Source: Helicobacter labacensis
GTDB taxonomy: Bacteria > Campylobacterota > Campylobacteria > Campylobacterales > Helicobacteraceae
Direction: 5' to 3'
DNA length: 64,000 nt
NCBI RefSeq assembly: GCF_003660285.1
Contig: NZ_QXQQ01000001.1
Span: 1-64,000 of the forward strand
Every line of letters starts with the position of its first letter. The first letter of the stretch is position 1. Below the pieces are notes generated by a model. The model was not told the origin of the DNA and made no database searches. It saw nothing but the letters and a program-made list of their open reading frames with translations. The translations under genes were made by a program, and so were the position numbers. Shown in pieces: positions 34,120 to 42,952 of this stretch.

Positions 34120-34434
34120 TTAGGCGCGCACCATCTCTAAACCATGCGCTTCAAAATCCTCCACACATGCCTTTAGAAAATAGACATTTTCTAGCCCTGC
34201 TTCGTGCAATAGGCTAGCATAATGGGCGGCACTGCGCCCTATGTAGCATTGCAAGAGAATTTTGCTCATGGGGCGTTCTAGGGCAAATTGCCTAATAGCC
34301 TCTAGGTCATTGAGGTGGATCGCGTCTTTCAAATGCGCCTCTTGGTAAGCCTGTGCATCTCGAATGTCTATAATACACCAATCCTTAGGGTTGAAATCCT
34401 GTAAATCCACGCGGTGGTGGGCGTATTCATGCAT
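34120..34434 (-). CDS. Single-domain rhodanese-like protein
   Basis: The 104-residue protein is one rhodanese domain: CIIDIRDAQAYQEAHLKDAIHL is the first half and KILLQCYIGRSAAHYASLL carries the active-site Cys in the CYIGRS loop. Such proteins carry persulphide sulphur. AAAGGA precedes the ATG at 34434. It is the first gene of the run into hemD and corresponds to H. pylori HP1223. Confidence 0.9.
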   Translation of the reverse strand: MHEYAHHRVDLQDFNPKDWCIIDIRDAQAYQEAHLKDAIHLNDLEAIRQFALERPMSKILLQCYIGRSAAHYASLLHEAGLENVYFLKACVEDFEAHGLEMVRA

Positions 34435-34513
34435 CACTATCCTTTATTTTTTCCCAAATTCTAGCACATTTATGTTTGGAATGTAAAAACCCCTACGCAC
34501 AGACAACTAGAAG

Positions 34514-34522
34514 TGCTAAAAT
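34514..34522 (+). promoter_or_regulatory. Extended -10 promoter of the D-lactate dehydrogenase operon
   Basis: TGC followed by TAAAAT ends 29 bases before the ATG at 34552. It serves the D-lactate dehydrogenase gene and probably uppS. Confidence 0.55.
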
Positions 34523-34551
34523 GCCTTATCTCATTTCAAAGGCTCAATCTC

Positions 34552-37365
34552 ATGCAGGCTAACTACACCGCCTTTTACCAAGAAGCCCAGCAGTTTTTAG
34601 GCGATCGAATTTACAAGGATTATTTACGCCGCGTGGTCTATGGCATCGATGCTTCATGTTATCGCTATATCCCAAAGCTTGTGATCAAGGCACAGAGTGA
34701 GTCGGAGATCATGCGTATTTATGCCCTAGCGCGTCAATACCATACCCCGCTTACTTTTCGCGCGGCAGGTAGTTCACTCTCTGGACAAGCATGTTCTGAG
34801 GGAGTCTTGGTGATGGCTAGTTTGGGTTGGCAAGACATCCAAATCAACCCTGAGGATTCAAGTGTGCGCTTGGGTTGTGGTGTGATCGGCGCACAAGCTA
34901 ACAATGCCCTAAAACCCTACCTGAGAAAAATAGGACCAGACCCAGCGACCATCGCTACAGCAATGCTGGGGGGGATTTTAGCCAATAATGCCAGTGGGAT
35001 GTGTTGTGGAGTGGCGCAAAATAGTTATCAAACCCTCAAATCTATCCGCCTGATCTTAGCCGATGGCGCGCTTTTGGACACTAGCGATCCTAGAAGTGTA
35101 GCCAACTTCAAGCAAAGCCATGCCCCCCTTTTGCAAACTCTTTTAGATTTGCGCCAAGAAATCCTAGAGGACACAGAATTACACGCCCTCATTGCCAAGA
35201 AATATAAGATCAAAAACACCACCGGTTATAGTCTAAACGCCCTCATTGATTTTGAAGACCCCATTGAGATTTTAAGCCATCTCTTCATTGGCTCAGAGGG
35301 CACGCTAGGTTTTATCTCTAGCTGTGAGCTCCATTGTGTCCCCGATTTGCCTTTTAAAACTTGCTTTTTACTCTTTTATGAAACTCTTAACGCCGCTTTA
35401 GAGGCGGTGCGCATTTTAGCCCAAAATGCGGATAAAATCAGTGCCGCCGAATTGATGGACTATGCCTGTTTAGCCAGTGTGCAGGGCGTGGAGGGGATGC
35501 CCAGCGTATTAGCTCAAGTCAAACCCGGGTATGCTTGCATTTTAGCCCAGCTAGAGAGCGCAGACCCCAACACCTTAGAGAAAAATAGCGCCTTTGTGCT
35601 AGAAAAATTACAAGCTGTGGGCACAATCCTCCCCCTTGCGCAAAGCTCCAAGCCTCAAGAATACAACACTTGGTGGAAGATCCGCAAAGGGCTTTTCCCC
35701 ATCGTAGCGGGGCGCAGGCGCATGGGGGCAAGCGTGATCACAGAAGATCTATGTTTTGACATGGCGCATTTGCAAGAGGGGATCGCCCACTTACAAGAGT
35801 TGCTAGAAAAGCATGGTTTTAAAGAGCACAGCGTGATCTTTGGGCATGCCCTAAGTGGGAATTTGCACTTTTTGATCACTCCCCTACTAGAAAACCCCCA
35901 AGAGAGGGCACAATTTAGCGCGCTGATGGAGAATTTAGCCCACATGGTCGCCTCTTTGCAAGGTTCGATCAAAGCCGAGCATGGCACCGGGCGCATGGTT
36001 GCCCCCTTTGTCAAGCTAGAGTGGGGGACAAAGGCTTATAACATTTGCCAGCGCATTAAAGCTCTCTTTGATCCGCAAGGCTTGCTTAATCCCGATGTCA
36101 TTATTTCAGACGATCCCCACATCCACACCAAAAACTTAAAAGAGAGTGTGCCTATCACCCCTGAGCTAGAACCTTGTATGGAGTGTGGCTTTTGTGAGCG
36201 CATTTGTCCGAGTCGTTATCTCTCTTTAACGCCCCGCCAACGCATCGTGCTACAAAGAGAGATCGCCCATTTGACAAAGCGCGCTCAAGAAGGACATGTA
36301 AGCGATCAAGCCTTGCTAGAGGAGTTATTAGAGGGGTATGCCTATTTGAGCGATGAAACCTGTGCGGCATGTCATATGTGCTCCACTCTTTGCCCTTTGG
36401 GCATTGATAGCGCAACCATCGCGCTTAAAAGCCGTGCTCAAGAAAAAGCCCCCCTGCTTGCCAAAGAGATTTTAAAACATTTGGACAACACCATTAGCGC
36501 GCTTAAAGTAGGTTTAAGCGTGGCACAAATAGGGCAAGTGGTTTTAGGTCCTAAGAGATTGCAAGAACTCTCCAAGCAAGCCCATGCCAAACTGGGCACA
36601 CCAGCCATCTCTGCCTACATGCCCCGCTCCAATGCCTATAAATTGCACAGCAAACCCTCAGCTAAAAATGTCCTCTATTTCTCTACTTGCATCAATCGCG
36701 CCTTTGCCCCCTCCAAACGCATGCCCGATTCGCGCAGTTTGCAAGAAGTCTTTGAATCGCTGTGCAAAAAAGCGGGCTTTGGGGTGATTTATCCGCATGA
36801 ATTGCCCAAATTTTGTTGTGGCAAGGCTTTTATCAATTATGAAGACTTGAGCGCACAAAACACGCGCAATAATACCGAGCTTTTAAAACGCCTCTCAGAC
36901 AATGGACAGATCCCCATTGTGCTCGATCACAGCGCGTGTAGCGCGCATTTGATAGAGAATTTACACGGCACAGGTTTGCCCATTTATGACATGCCTATTT
37001 TTATCTATGAAATCTTGCTAAAATCCCTCACAATCAAGCCCTTAGATGAGAGTGTGGCGTTGTATGCTATGTGCGCCTCTAAAAGATTGGGGTTTAGCCA
37101 ATCTATGCGCGATCTAGCCCAAGCATGCGTGCAGGGGGAGGTGTTAGAGCACAGCGATACGGGTTGTTGTGGCTTTGCAGGCAATAAGGGCTTTTTAACT
37201 CCCGAGTTAAACCAACACGCCCTCTTAGATTTAGCGCGCTTTTACAAGGATAAACATTTAAAACGCGGGTTTTGTAGCTCTAGCACATGTGAGGTGGGCT
37301 TGAGCCAGCAGACTAAAATCCCCTTCCAACACATCGCCTATTTAGTGGATATTTGCGCGCAATGA
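34552..37365 (+). CDS. dld: FAD/Fe-S D-lactate dehydrogenase
   Basis: The 937-residue protein fuses a GlcD-like FAD half to a GlpC-like iron-sulphur half. The FAD-binding segment TFRAAGSSLSGQACSEG is near residue 75; TEDLCF and the AEHGTGR motif mark the FAD-oxidase C domain. Two 4Fe-4S sites (CMECGFCERICPS and CAACHMCSTLCPLG) and two CCG motifs (FCCGKAF, CCGFAGNKG) follow. It oxidises D-lactate and feeds the quinone pool. H. pylori HP1222 is the known counterpart. I use the ATG at 34552 with AAAGG upstream rather than an earlier TTG/ATG frame start at 34513. Confidence 0.93.
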   Translation: MQANYTAFYQEAQQFLGDRIYKDYLRRVVYGIDASCYRYIPKLVIKAQSESEIMRIYALARQYHTPLTFRAAGSSLSGQACSEGVLVMASLGWQDIQINPEDSSVRLGCGVIGAQANNALKPYLRKIGPDPATIATAMLGGILANNASGMCCGVAQNSYQTLKSIRLILADGALLDTSDPRSVANFKQSHAPLLQTLLDLRQEILEDTELHALIAKKYKIKNTTGYSLNALIDFEDPIEILSHLFIGSEGTLGFISSCELHCVPDLPFKTCFLLFYETLNAALEAVRILAQNADKISAAELMDYACLASVQGVEGMPSVLAQVKPGYACILAQLESADPNTLEKNSAFVLEKLQAVGTILPLAQSSKPQEYNTWWKIRKGLFPIVAGRRRMGASVITEDLCFDMAHLQEGIAHLQELLEKHGFKEHSVIFGHALSGNLHFLITPLLENPQERAQFSALMENLAHMVASLQGSIKAEHGTGRMVAPFVKLEWGTKAYNICQRIKALFDPQGLLNPDVIISDDPHIHTKNLKESVPITPELEPCMECGFCERICPSRYLSLTPRQRIVLQREIAHLTKRAQEGHVSDQALLEELLEGYAYLSDETCAACHMCSTLCPLGIDSATIALKSRAQEKAPLLAKEILKHLDNTISALKVGLSVAQIGQVVLGPKRLQELSKQAHAKLGTPAISAYMPRSNAYKLHSKPSAKNVLYFSTCINRAFAPSKRMPDSRSLQEVFESLCKKAGFGVIYPHELPKFCCGKAFINYEDLSAQNTRNNTELLKRLSDNGQIPIVLDHSACSAHLIENLHGTGLPIYDMPIFIYEILLKSLTIKPLDESVALYAMCASKRLGFSQSMRDLAQACVQGEVLEHSDTGCCGFAGNKGFLTPELNQHALLDLARFYKDKHLKRGFCSSSTCEVGLSQQTKIPFQHIAYLVDICAQ

Positions 37366-38048
37366 ATGCCTTAAGACATCTAGCAATTATTATGGATGGC
37401 AATGGCAGGTGGGCGAAATTACAGGGCAAACCCCGCACACATGGACACCAACAAGGCATTAACGCCCTGCGCAATATCACCATTTGGTGCGCTCAAAACC
37501 ACATTGCCTATCTAACCCTCTATGCTTTTTCTACAGAAAATTGGAGTCGCCCTAAAACAGAGGTTGATTTTTTAATGCGCATGCTCAAAAAATACTTGAT
37601 TCAAGAGCGATCCACCTATTTAGAGAACGAGATTCGTTTTAAAGCCATTGGCAATTTAGAACGCTTTAACCCCGCTTTGCGCCAAACCATCTTAGCCCTC
37701 GAGAAGGATACCGCCCACCACAGTGCCCTAACCCAAGTGTTAGCCCTCAATTACGGTGCGCGCGATGAGATCGCTAGGGCTTGCGCGCGCATTTTACACC
37801 ACAAAAAAGAGGGGACAGATATGCAAGAGCTCATTGGGGCGCATTTGGACACAGCAGGCATGCCCGATGTAGATTTGTTGGTGCGCACGGGTGGGGAGAT
37901 GCGCCTGTCTAATTTCTTGCTTTGGCAATCTAGCTATGCTGAACTCTTCTTTAGTCCGGTGCTGTGGCCGGATTTTACTCCCGCACATTTGCAAGAGATC
38001 ATCGCGTTGTTTGAGCGAAGAGAGCGTAAATTTGGGCGGTTAATTTGA
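37362..38048 (+). CDS. uppS: Undecaprenyl diphosphate synthase
   Basis: UppS makes the C55 lipid carrier for peptidoglycan and O-antigen. The 228-residue protein opens with LAIIMDGNGRWAKL, the catalytic Asp and the GNGRWA signature, and ends with the RTGGEMRLSNFLLWQSSY and WPDF segments of the family. The ATG at 37362 shares four bases with the dehydrogenase stop (ATGA), so translation is coupled. H. pylori counterpart HP1221. Confidence 0.96.
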   Translation: MNALRHLAIIMDGNGRWAKLQGKPRTHGHQQGINALRNITIWCAQNHIAYLTLYAFSTENWSRPKTEVDFLMRMLKKYLIQERSTYLENEIRFKAIGNLERFNPALRQTILALEKDTAHHSALTQVLALNYGARDEIARACARILHHKKEGTDMQELIGAHLDTAGMPDVDLLVRTGGEMRLSNFLLWQSSYAELFFSPVLWPDFTPAHLQEIIALFERRERKFGRLI

Positions 38049-38080
38049 TTGTGTTAGATTTTCAATCTCAAGGAGTGTTG

Positions 38081-38743
38081 ATGGAATTTAAAGTGGTGGT
38101 GTGGGATTTTGACGGAGTGATCTTTGATAGCATGCATTTGAAGTGCATGGGGTATAAGCGTCTTTTTGGGGATATAGACCCCCAAGCATGGCAAGCCTTT
38201 GAGGTATACCACTACGCAAGCGGGGGAGTCTCTAGGGGAGAGAAAATCGATCATTTCTACCGCCACATCTTAGGCACGCCCTTAGAGTCCTCCCAAATAG
38301 AGGAGTTGGTGTTAGAGTTTGGTCAAATCATCGCCAAAGAACTCTTTTCTAAGAGTCATCTCAATACAGAAGTGATGGGCTTTATCCAAGCGCATTACCA
38401 ACACTATCCTTTCCATGTCGCCTCTGCGGCTTTGCATACGGAGTTGCAATCACTTTGTAGCTATTTAGGGATCACGCCCTACTTTAAAAGCATTGCAGGG
38501 AGTCCCCCGGCTAAGGTCAAGGTGTTAGCACGCTTGATCGAGGCGTATCGCTACACGCCCAAAGAGATGGTGTTGATTGGGGATAGCCAAAATGATTACA
38601 CCAGCGCGCGCTCTAATGGCATCGCCTTTTTGGGCTATAACAACCCCGCGCTCAAGGCGTTAAAGGGGCTTGGAAGTGGTTATATTGAGAGTTTCCAAGA
38701 CTTTAACTTGCAGGATTGTGGCAGATATTTTGTAAATCAATAA
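38081..38743 (+). CDS. HAD-superfamily phosphatase of surface-sugar type
   Basis: The 220-residue protein has the HAD motifs VVVWDFDGVIFDS (two Asp nucleophile/acid), a Ser in ASAALH, the Lys of PPAKVKV and IGDSQNDYTSA. The segment YASGGVSRGEKIDHFY resembles HAD proteins found in LPS and capsule clusters, which probably dephosphorylate sugar phosphates. AAGGAG sits seven bases before the ATG at 38081. It converges with the Wzk-type flippase gene and overlaps it by 41 bases. The substrate is unknown. Confidence 0.82.
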   Translation: MEFKVVVWDFDGVIFDSMHLKCMGYKRLFGDIDPQAWQAFEVYHYASGGVSRGEKIDHFYRHILGTPLESSQIEELVLEFGQIIAKELFSKSHLNTEVMGFIQAHYQHYPFHVASAALHTELQSLCSYLGITPYFKSIAGSPPAKVKVLARLIEAYRYTPKEMVLIGDSQNDYTSARSNGIAFLGYNNPALKALKGLGSGYIESFQDFNLQDCGRYFVNQ

Positions 38744-40427
38744 CCACATCACAACGCTCGATCGTGCTTAGGCGGTGCGCGATCACCAAGAGAGTTTTAT
38801 CTTGGGTGGCTTGGTAGATTTCCTCCATGATCTCACTCTCTGTCAAGGTATCAAGCGCAGAAGTGGCCTCATCTAACACTAAAATTTCGGGATTGTCATA
38901 CAGCGCGCGCGCAATTCCCACGCGTTGCTTTTGCCCTCCACTAAGCTTCACCCCTCCCTCGCCCACTTGGGTATAAACCCCCTCGTGCTGGGCTAAAAAA
39001 TCATAAATGCGCGCTATTTGGCACACTTCTACCACTCTTTTCTCATCAAGGGGGCTACCAAAGGCGATGTTCTCTGCAATACTGCCTTCAAAGAGATAAA
39101 TATGTTGGGGGATATAACCAAATTTCTGCCGCCAGCTTTTGATATTTGCTGGGCTTAAGACTTGGTTGTCCACATAAATTGCGCCCAAACTGGGTGTAAA
39201 CATGCCCATGAGAATATCCACTAAAGTGGATTTTCCACACCCACTAGGCCCCACGAAAGCCACTTTTTGTCCCTTGTGGATCGTGAGATTGAAGTTTTGC
39301 AACACGGGATGGTGGGCTTTGTAGGCAAAGGACACATTTTCCAAACGGACACTGTGTTTGAAGTGCAGGGGGGTATCTCCTTCTTCTAGGATGGGTTTGT
39401 GGAACTCCTTAAACACCACATTGATAGCGTGTTGGTGGTAGACAATAGCGTTGTAACTGCTTAAAATACGACTCACAGAGGGCAGCATGCGGTAGAGAGC
39501 TAGAGCATACATGGAAATGATGGGTAAGACCATTTGGGCTTCGCCGTATTTGTAAAGCACATAAGCCACCGCCAAGATCAATAAAATAAAACCAATGGTT
39601 TCTAAAATTTTATTGGGCATCACCTGCATGGTTTGGTAGGCGACCTTGGCGCGCGCGCTTTTAAGGCTATATTCTGAAAAACGCTCACAGGCTTCTAGGT
39701 GGTTATTTTTAAGGCGGGTGAGTTTGAAGTTACCAAAGAATTTGGAGAGCACCTTTAAAGAGTATTCGCCTGAGGTGCTGACAACTTGGCCTTTTTTTTG
39801 GATGGACTTGGACATGTGTTTGGTGATAAAATACACCTGCAATAAGAGCAACACGCTCAAGACTAAAGTCATCTTCCAATTTGTCAACAAAAGCAAAATG
39901 TATAAAAACACAATGATCATGCTCTCTGAGAGCAAATTCCACAATGCCCCAAACCCTTCCATTGTCTGGTTGCTTTTGGTGGTGATGGTGTTGCGGATGC
40001 GATCTAAGTGCAAGTTGGTGTGTTCTAAATAAGAGGCTTGGATATGGCGCAAGAATAATTGCTGGGCGATCTTATGGGCTTTTTGGTTAGCAAAACGGCT
40101 ATTGAGATAGGTAAAAAGCACACTATAACCCATCCTGAATAAATACAGTCCCACTAGAGCGAGGCTAAAGGCAAACATGAAATGCAGGGGGGTTTTGAAG
40201 TGCAGCCATTCATAGAAGGCTTTGCTGTAAGGATGACTCAAAATGAGATTAGGGGTGCTAGCCAAAGTGATGAAGGGCATGATCATGCTAATGGTGAGCA
40301 CTTCTAGGAGGGATAAGCCTATGGACATCAACACTAAGAAAAACGCGATCTTCTTGTCGCGCCGGTTTAAGAAAGACAAGAGTTGCTTTAGGGAACGCCA
40401 AAATAGCTTAACAGAGCGTTGTTTCAA
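38703..40427 (-). CDS. wzk: ABC-type lipid-linked oligosaccharide flippase (Wzk/PglK type)
   Basis: The 574-residue half-transporter has six membrane helices in residues 30-320 and an ATPase domain with Walker A GPSGCGKST, signature LSGGQKQR and Walker B ILVLDEATSALD. It resembles C. jejuni PglK and H. pylori Wzk (HP1206, old name WlaB), which flips O-antigen-linked undecaprenyl diphosphate across the inner membrane. Translation starts at a TTG with AAGGA five bases upstream. Its 3' end overlaps the convergent HAD gene, and with uppS nearby the region is rich in carrier-lipid genes. Confidence 0.88.
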   Translation of the reverse strand: MKQRSVKLFWRSLKQLLSFLNRRDKKIAFFLVLMSIGLSLLEVLTISMIMPFITLASTPNLILSHPYSKAFYEWLHFKTPLHFMFAFSLALVGLYLFRMGYSVLFTYLNSRFANQKAHKIAQQLFLRHIQASYLEHTNLHLDRIRNTITTKSNQTMEGFGALWNLLSESMIIVFLYILLLLTNWKMTLVLSVLLLLQVYFITKHMSKSIQKKGQVVSTSGEYSLKVLSKFFGNFKLTRLKNNHLEACERFSEYSLKSARAKVAYQTMQVMPNKILETIGFILLILAVAYVLYKYGEAQMVLPIISMYALALYRMLPSVSRILSSYNAIVYHQHAINVVFKEFHKPILEEGDTPLHFKHSVRLENVSFAYKAHHPVLQNFNLTIHKGQKVAFVGPSGCGKSTLVDILMGMFTPSLGAIYVDNQVLSPANIKSWRQKFGYIPQHIYLFEGSIAENIAFGSPLDEKRVVEVCQIARIYDFLAQHEGVYTQVGEGGVKLSGGQKQRVGIARALYDNPEILVLDEATSALDTLTESEIMEEIYQATQDKTLLVIAHRLSTIERCDVVIDLQNICHNPAS

Positions 40428-40493
40428 GCCAATCCTTGAAGAAGAGTTGGGCTAGTATAACTAAGGACTCTTGATTATTTAGGCTATTTTGAC

Positions 40494-40499
40494 TATAGT
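40494..40499 (+). promoter_or_regulatory. -10 promoter of the peroxiredoxin gene
   Basis: TATAGT lies 37 bases before the ATG; AGGAG (just upstream of the start) gives a strong ribosome site. Confidence 0.55.
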
Positions 40500-40535
40500 G
40501 GCGCGTCTTTTGACAAATAATCACTAGGAGTTTTC

Positions 40536-41132
40536 ATGTTAGTTACCAAATTGGCCCCAGACTTCAAAGCCACCGCCATTATGCCCAATAACCAAGTGGA
40601 CGATAATTTTGAGCTTTCTAAAAACTTAGGGAGGAATGGCGCGGTGCTATTCTTTTGGCCCAAAGACTTCACTTTTGTGTGCCCCTCTGAGATCATCGCC
40701 TTTGATCACCGCATTAAAGATTTTCATGACAGGGGTTTCAATGTAATTGGGGTGTCTATTGATACCGAAGTGGTGCATTACGCGTGGAAAAACACCCCTG
40801 TAGAAAATGGGGGGATCGGGCAAGTGAGCTTCCCTATGGTTTCTGATGTCAAAAAGGAGATCGCTAGGAGCTATGAAGTGCTCTTTGACGAGGCGATCGC
40901 TCTGCGTGGCTCTTTTTTGATCGACAAACACCAAAAAGTCCGCCATGCCGTCATTAACGACTTTCCTCTAGGGCGCAATGTAGATGAAATGTTGCGCATG
41001 GTGGATGCTTTGGTGTTCTTTGAAGAAAATGGCGAGGTGTGCCCTGCTGGTTGGCGCAAAGGCGATGCGGGCATGAAACCCACCCATGAAGGTGTGCAAG
41101 AATACCTTAGGGATCACGCCAGCCGCCTCTAG
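40536..41132 (+). CDS. tsaA: 2-Cys peroxiredoxin (AhpC/TsaA)
   Basis: This abundant peroxidase reduces hydroperoxides using thioredoxin. The 198-residue protein has the peroxidatic Cys in FTFVCPSEI near residue 49 and the resolving Cys in EVCPAGWRKGD near residue 170. H. pylori counterpart HP1563. It stands alone with its own promoter and a strong ribosome site. Confidence 0.97.
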   Translation: MLVTKLAPDFKATAIMPNNQVDDNFELSKNLGRNGAVLFFWPKDFTFVCPSEIIAFDHRIKDFHDRGFNVIGVSIDTEVVHYAWKNTPVENGGIGQVSFPMVSDVKKEIARSYEVLFDEAIALRGSFLIDKHQKVRHAVINDFPLGRNVDEMLRMVDALVFFEENGEVCPAGWRKGDAGMKPTHEGVQEYLRDHASRL

Positions 41133-41139
41133 CCCTAGT

Positions 41140-41740
41140 CTAAAAGTGCCAGGCATGAGAGATGCAGAACACCACACTCCTCTCAAAGGCACTTTTGGGT
41201 TCAGGATTTAAAAAGATTTTCATCCCCACCTCTACATCTACGATGTGCCAGGTTACGATGGTGCGAAATTGCACCCCAAAGGTCCCAATCGCCCTAAAAT
41301 AGGTGGATTGGTAGGGACCAAATACCAACTCTTTAAAAGAATTCCAAGTGTTCAGCACGATGTCGCTAGCCCTTTGATTCACGATCCAAGTGTTAGCCCC
41401 AAGCTGTAAACCAAAGAAAAACGCCCAGGAATTGATGGGGTTTTTATTGTAAGCCACCATGAAATCCCCCCCCACCCCATAGGTGAAGAGATTGACTTGG
41501 CTTTTAGAATGGGGTTCTAAAAGCACATTCCCATAATCTACAAATACATAGTAGCGTCCATAAGCCCAATCGTGTTTGGGATTGATTTCATAGCCCCAAG
41601 AAATGGACGCGCCTTGTAAGAGCTTGGTCGTGCCCCTGTTTTAAAACAACCATACCCCCTTGATACGATGAGGACATGTAGCTTAAATTCTTAGCCCCTA
41701 AACTCCCCACCAACGCCCACACCAAGCACCACCACTTCAT
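41140..41740 (-). pseudogene. Small Hop/Hom-like outer-membrane protein gene with a frameshift
   Basis: An ATG at 41740, five bases after AGGA, starts a signal peptide (MKWWCLVWALVGSLGA) and KNLSYMSSSYQGGMVVL. The frame then runs to a stop, while one base further the reading RGTTKLLQGASISWGYEINP continues uninterrupted to the stop at 41140 through barrel-like sequence ending in Phe (SHAWHF). Removing one A from the AAAA run complementary to 41639-41642 joins both parts into a 199-residue protein; the second frame has a stop just before that run, so the shift must lie there or just after. Short Helicobacter outer-membrane porin-like proteins have this look. It is broken as read. Confidence 0.75.
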
Positions 41741-41796
41741 TGCCATCCTAAAGTTTTTGGCGATCCTAGCATAAATTAGCCACTTAAGCTAGGATA

Positions 41797-41805
41797 TGTT
41801 AGAAT
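41797..41805 (+). promoter_or_regulatory. Extended -10 promoter of rplY
   Basis: TGT followed by TAGAAT (41800-41805) lies about 30 bases before the rplY start. It likely drives rplY, pth and the lptG-like gene. Confidence 0.6.
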
Positions 41806-41836
41806 TCGAGTTTATCTTTTTTAATGAAGGACAATG

Positions 41837-42373
41837 ATGTTAGAGGGTCAGGCGCGCGCAGTGCTATCCAAATCCCAAAGGAAAGCCCTTAGAAAAGAGG
41901 GCTATTTGCTAGCTAATCTCTATGGCAATAAGGTAGAAAATGTCTACGCCACCTTTAAGAGCAATGATTTTATCCGGTTTGTCAAAAACAAGCCCCATTT
42001 GGATTTTCAAGTCAAGGTAGGCGCGCAAGCTTACCATGTGGTGATTCAAAGCTACCAAAAGGACCCCGTGAGCAACGCCTTGATGCATGTGGATTTGCTG
42101 GTTTTAAATCCGGGGGTGCCCTCTAAATTCTATGTGCCCGTGAAAGTGCATGGCATTCCTGTGGGCTTGAAAAACAAGGGGATTTTGATGCTCTCTAAAG
42201 AGCGCGTGCATGTGCAGTGCGCCCCAGAACATCTCATTTCTAGTTTCGAGCTAGATGTCGCGCCCCTAGATGTAGGCGATGTGATCTTGGTGCGGGATTT
42301 GCAGGTGCCCGATTCTGTCAAACTCTTAGAAAACCCCCATAACGCTGTAGTGGGTGTAATTAAGGCTAAATAA
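41837..42373 (+). CDS. rplY: Ribosomal protein L25 (Ctc type)
   Basis: The 178-residue protein has the L25 5S-rRNA-binding domain followed by the C-terminal beta domain of the Ctc form (VPVKVHGIPVGLKNKG, VQCAPEHLISSFELDV). AAGGA precedes a double ATG; either at 41834 or 41837 may be used. It leads an operon with pth and the LptG-like permease, as H. pylori HP1496-HP1498. Confidence 0.94.
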   Translation: MLEGQARAVLSKSQRKALRKEGYLLANLYGNKVENVYATFKSNDFIRFVKNKPHLDFQVKVGAQAYHVVIQSYQKDPVSNALMHVDLLVLNPGVPSKFYVPVKVHGIPVGLKNKGILMLSKERVHVQCAPEHLISSFELDVAPLDVGDVILVRDLQVPDSVKLLENPHNAVVGVIKAK

Positions 42374-42376
42374 CCC

Positions 42377-42952
42377 TTGAGATTACTTGTGGGCTTGGGA
42401 AATCCCACTTTGGTCTACGCGCACACGCGCCATAATGTGGGTTTTGATGTGCTGGATTTGCTAGCCCAACAATTTGGGGCGCGTTTCAAAAGTGCCCCTA
42501 ATTACCACTACGCCACAATCGCGCCCTATTCTTGTTATCTTTTAAAACCCATGACTTACATGAACCTTAGCGGAGAAGCGTTGAGCGCGTTTTTGCGCAC
42601 GCATGCCGTGCGCGCGCTCTTGGTCGTGCATGACGATCTAGATCTGCCCCTGGGGGCTTTGCGTTTCAAGGCTAAGGGAAGTTCTGGGGGGCATAATGGG
42701 CTCAAATCCCTAGAGGCGCACTACCCACACCCCTTTTACAAGCTCAAAATTGGGATCGGGCGGGGTGAGGATGCGCGCACGCATGTGCTGGAGGGTTTTA
42801 ACGCCCAAGAAGAACCCCTAAAACAACAAGTCTTCCAACGCGCTTTACAAGCCCTGTGCTTTTATTTAGAACACGATGATTTTGCGCGCATGCAAGCGCG
42901 TTTCACGCACAACCCCCACAAATCCTCCCCATGCGACTCTGGCTCTTTGTAG
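42377..42952 (+). CDS. pth: Peptidyl-tRNA hydrolase
   Basis: Pth frees tRNA from prematurely released peptidyl-tRNA. The 191-residue protein shows LLVGLGNPTLVYAHTRHNVGF (trimmed to the family core GLGNP..Y..TRHNVGF, catalytic His included), KPMTYMNLSG and VVHDDLDLPLGALRFK. The start is a TTG three bases after the rplY stop. The gene overlaps the following permease by 22 bases. Confidence 0.96.
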   Translation: MRLLVGLGNPTLVYAHTRHNVGFDVLDLLAQQFGARFKSAPNYHYATIAPYSCYLLKPMTYMNLSGEALSAFLRTHAVRALLVVHDDLDLPLGALRFKAKGSSGGHNGLKSLEAHYPHPFYKLKIGIGRGEDARTHVLEGFNAQEEPLKQQVFQRALQALCFYLEHDDFARMQARFTHNPHKSSPCDSGSL

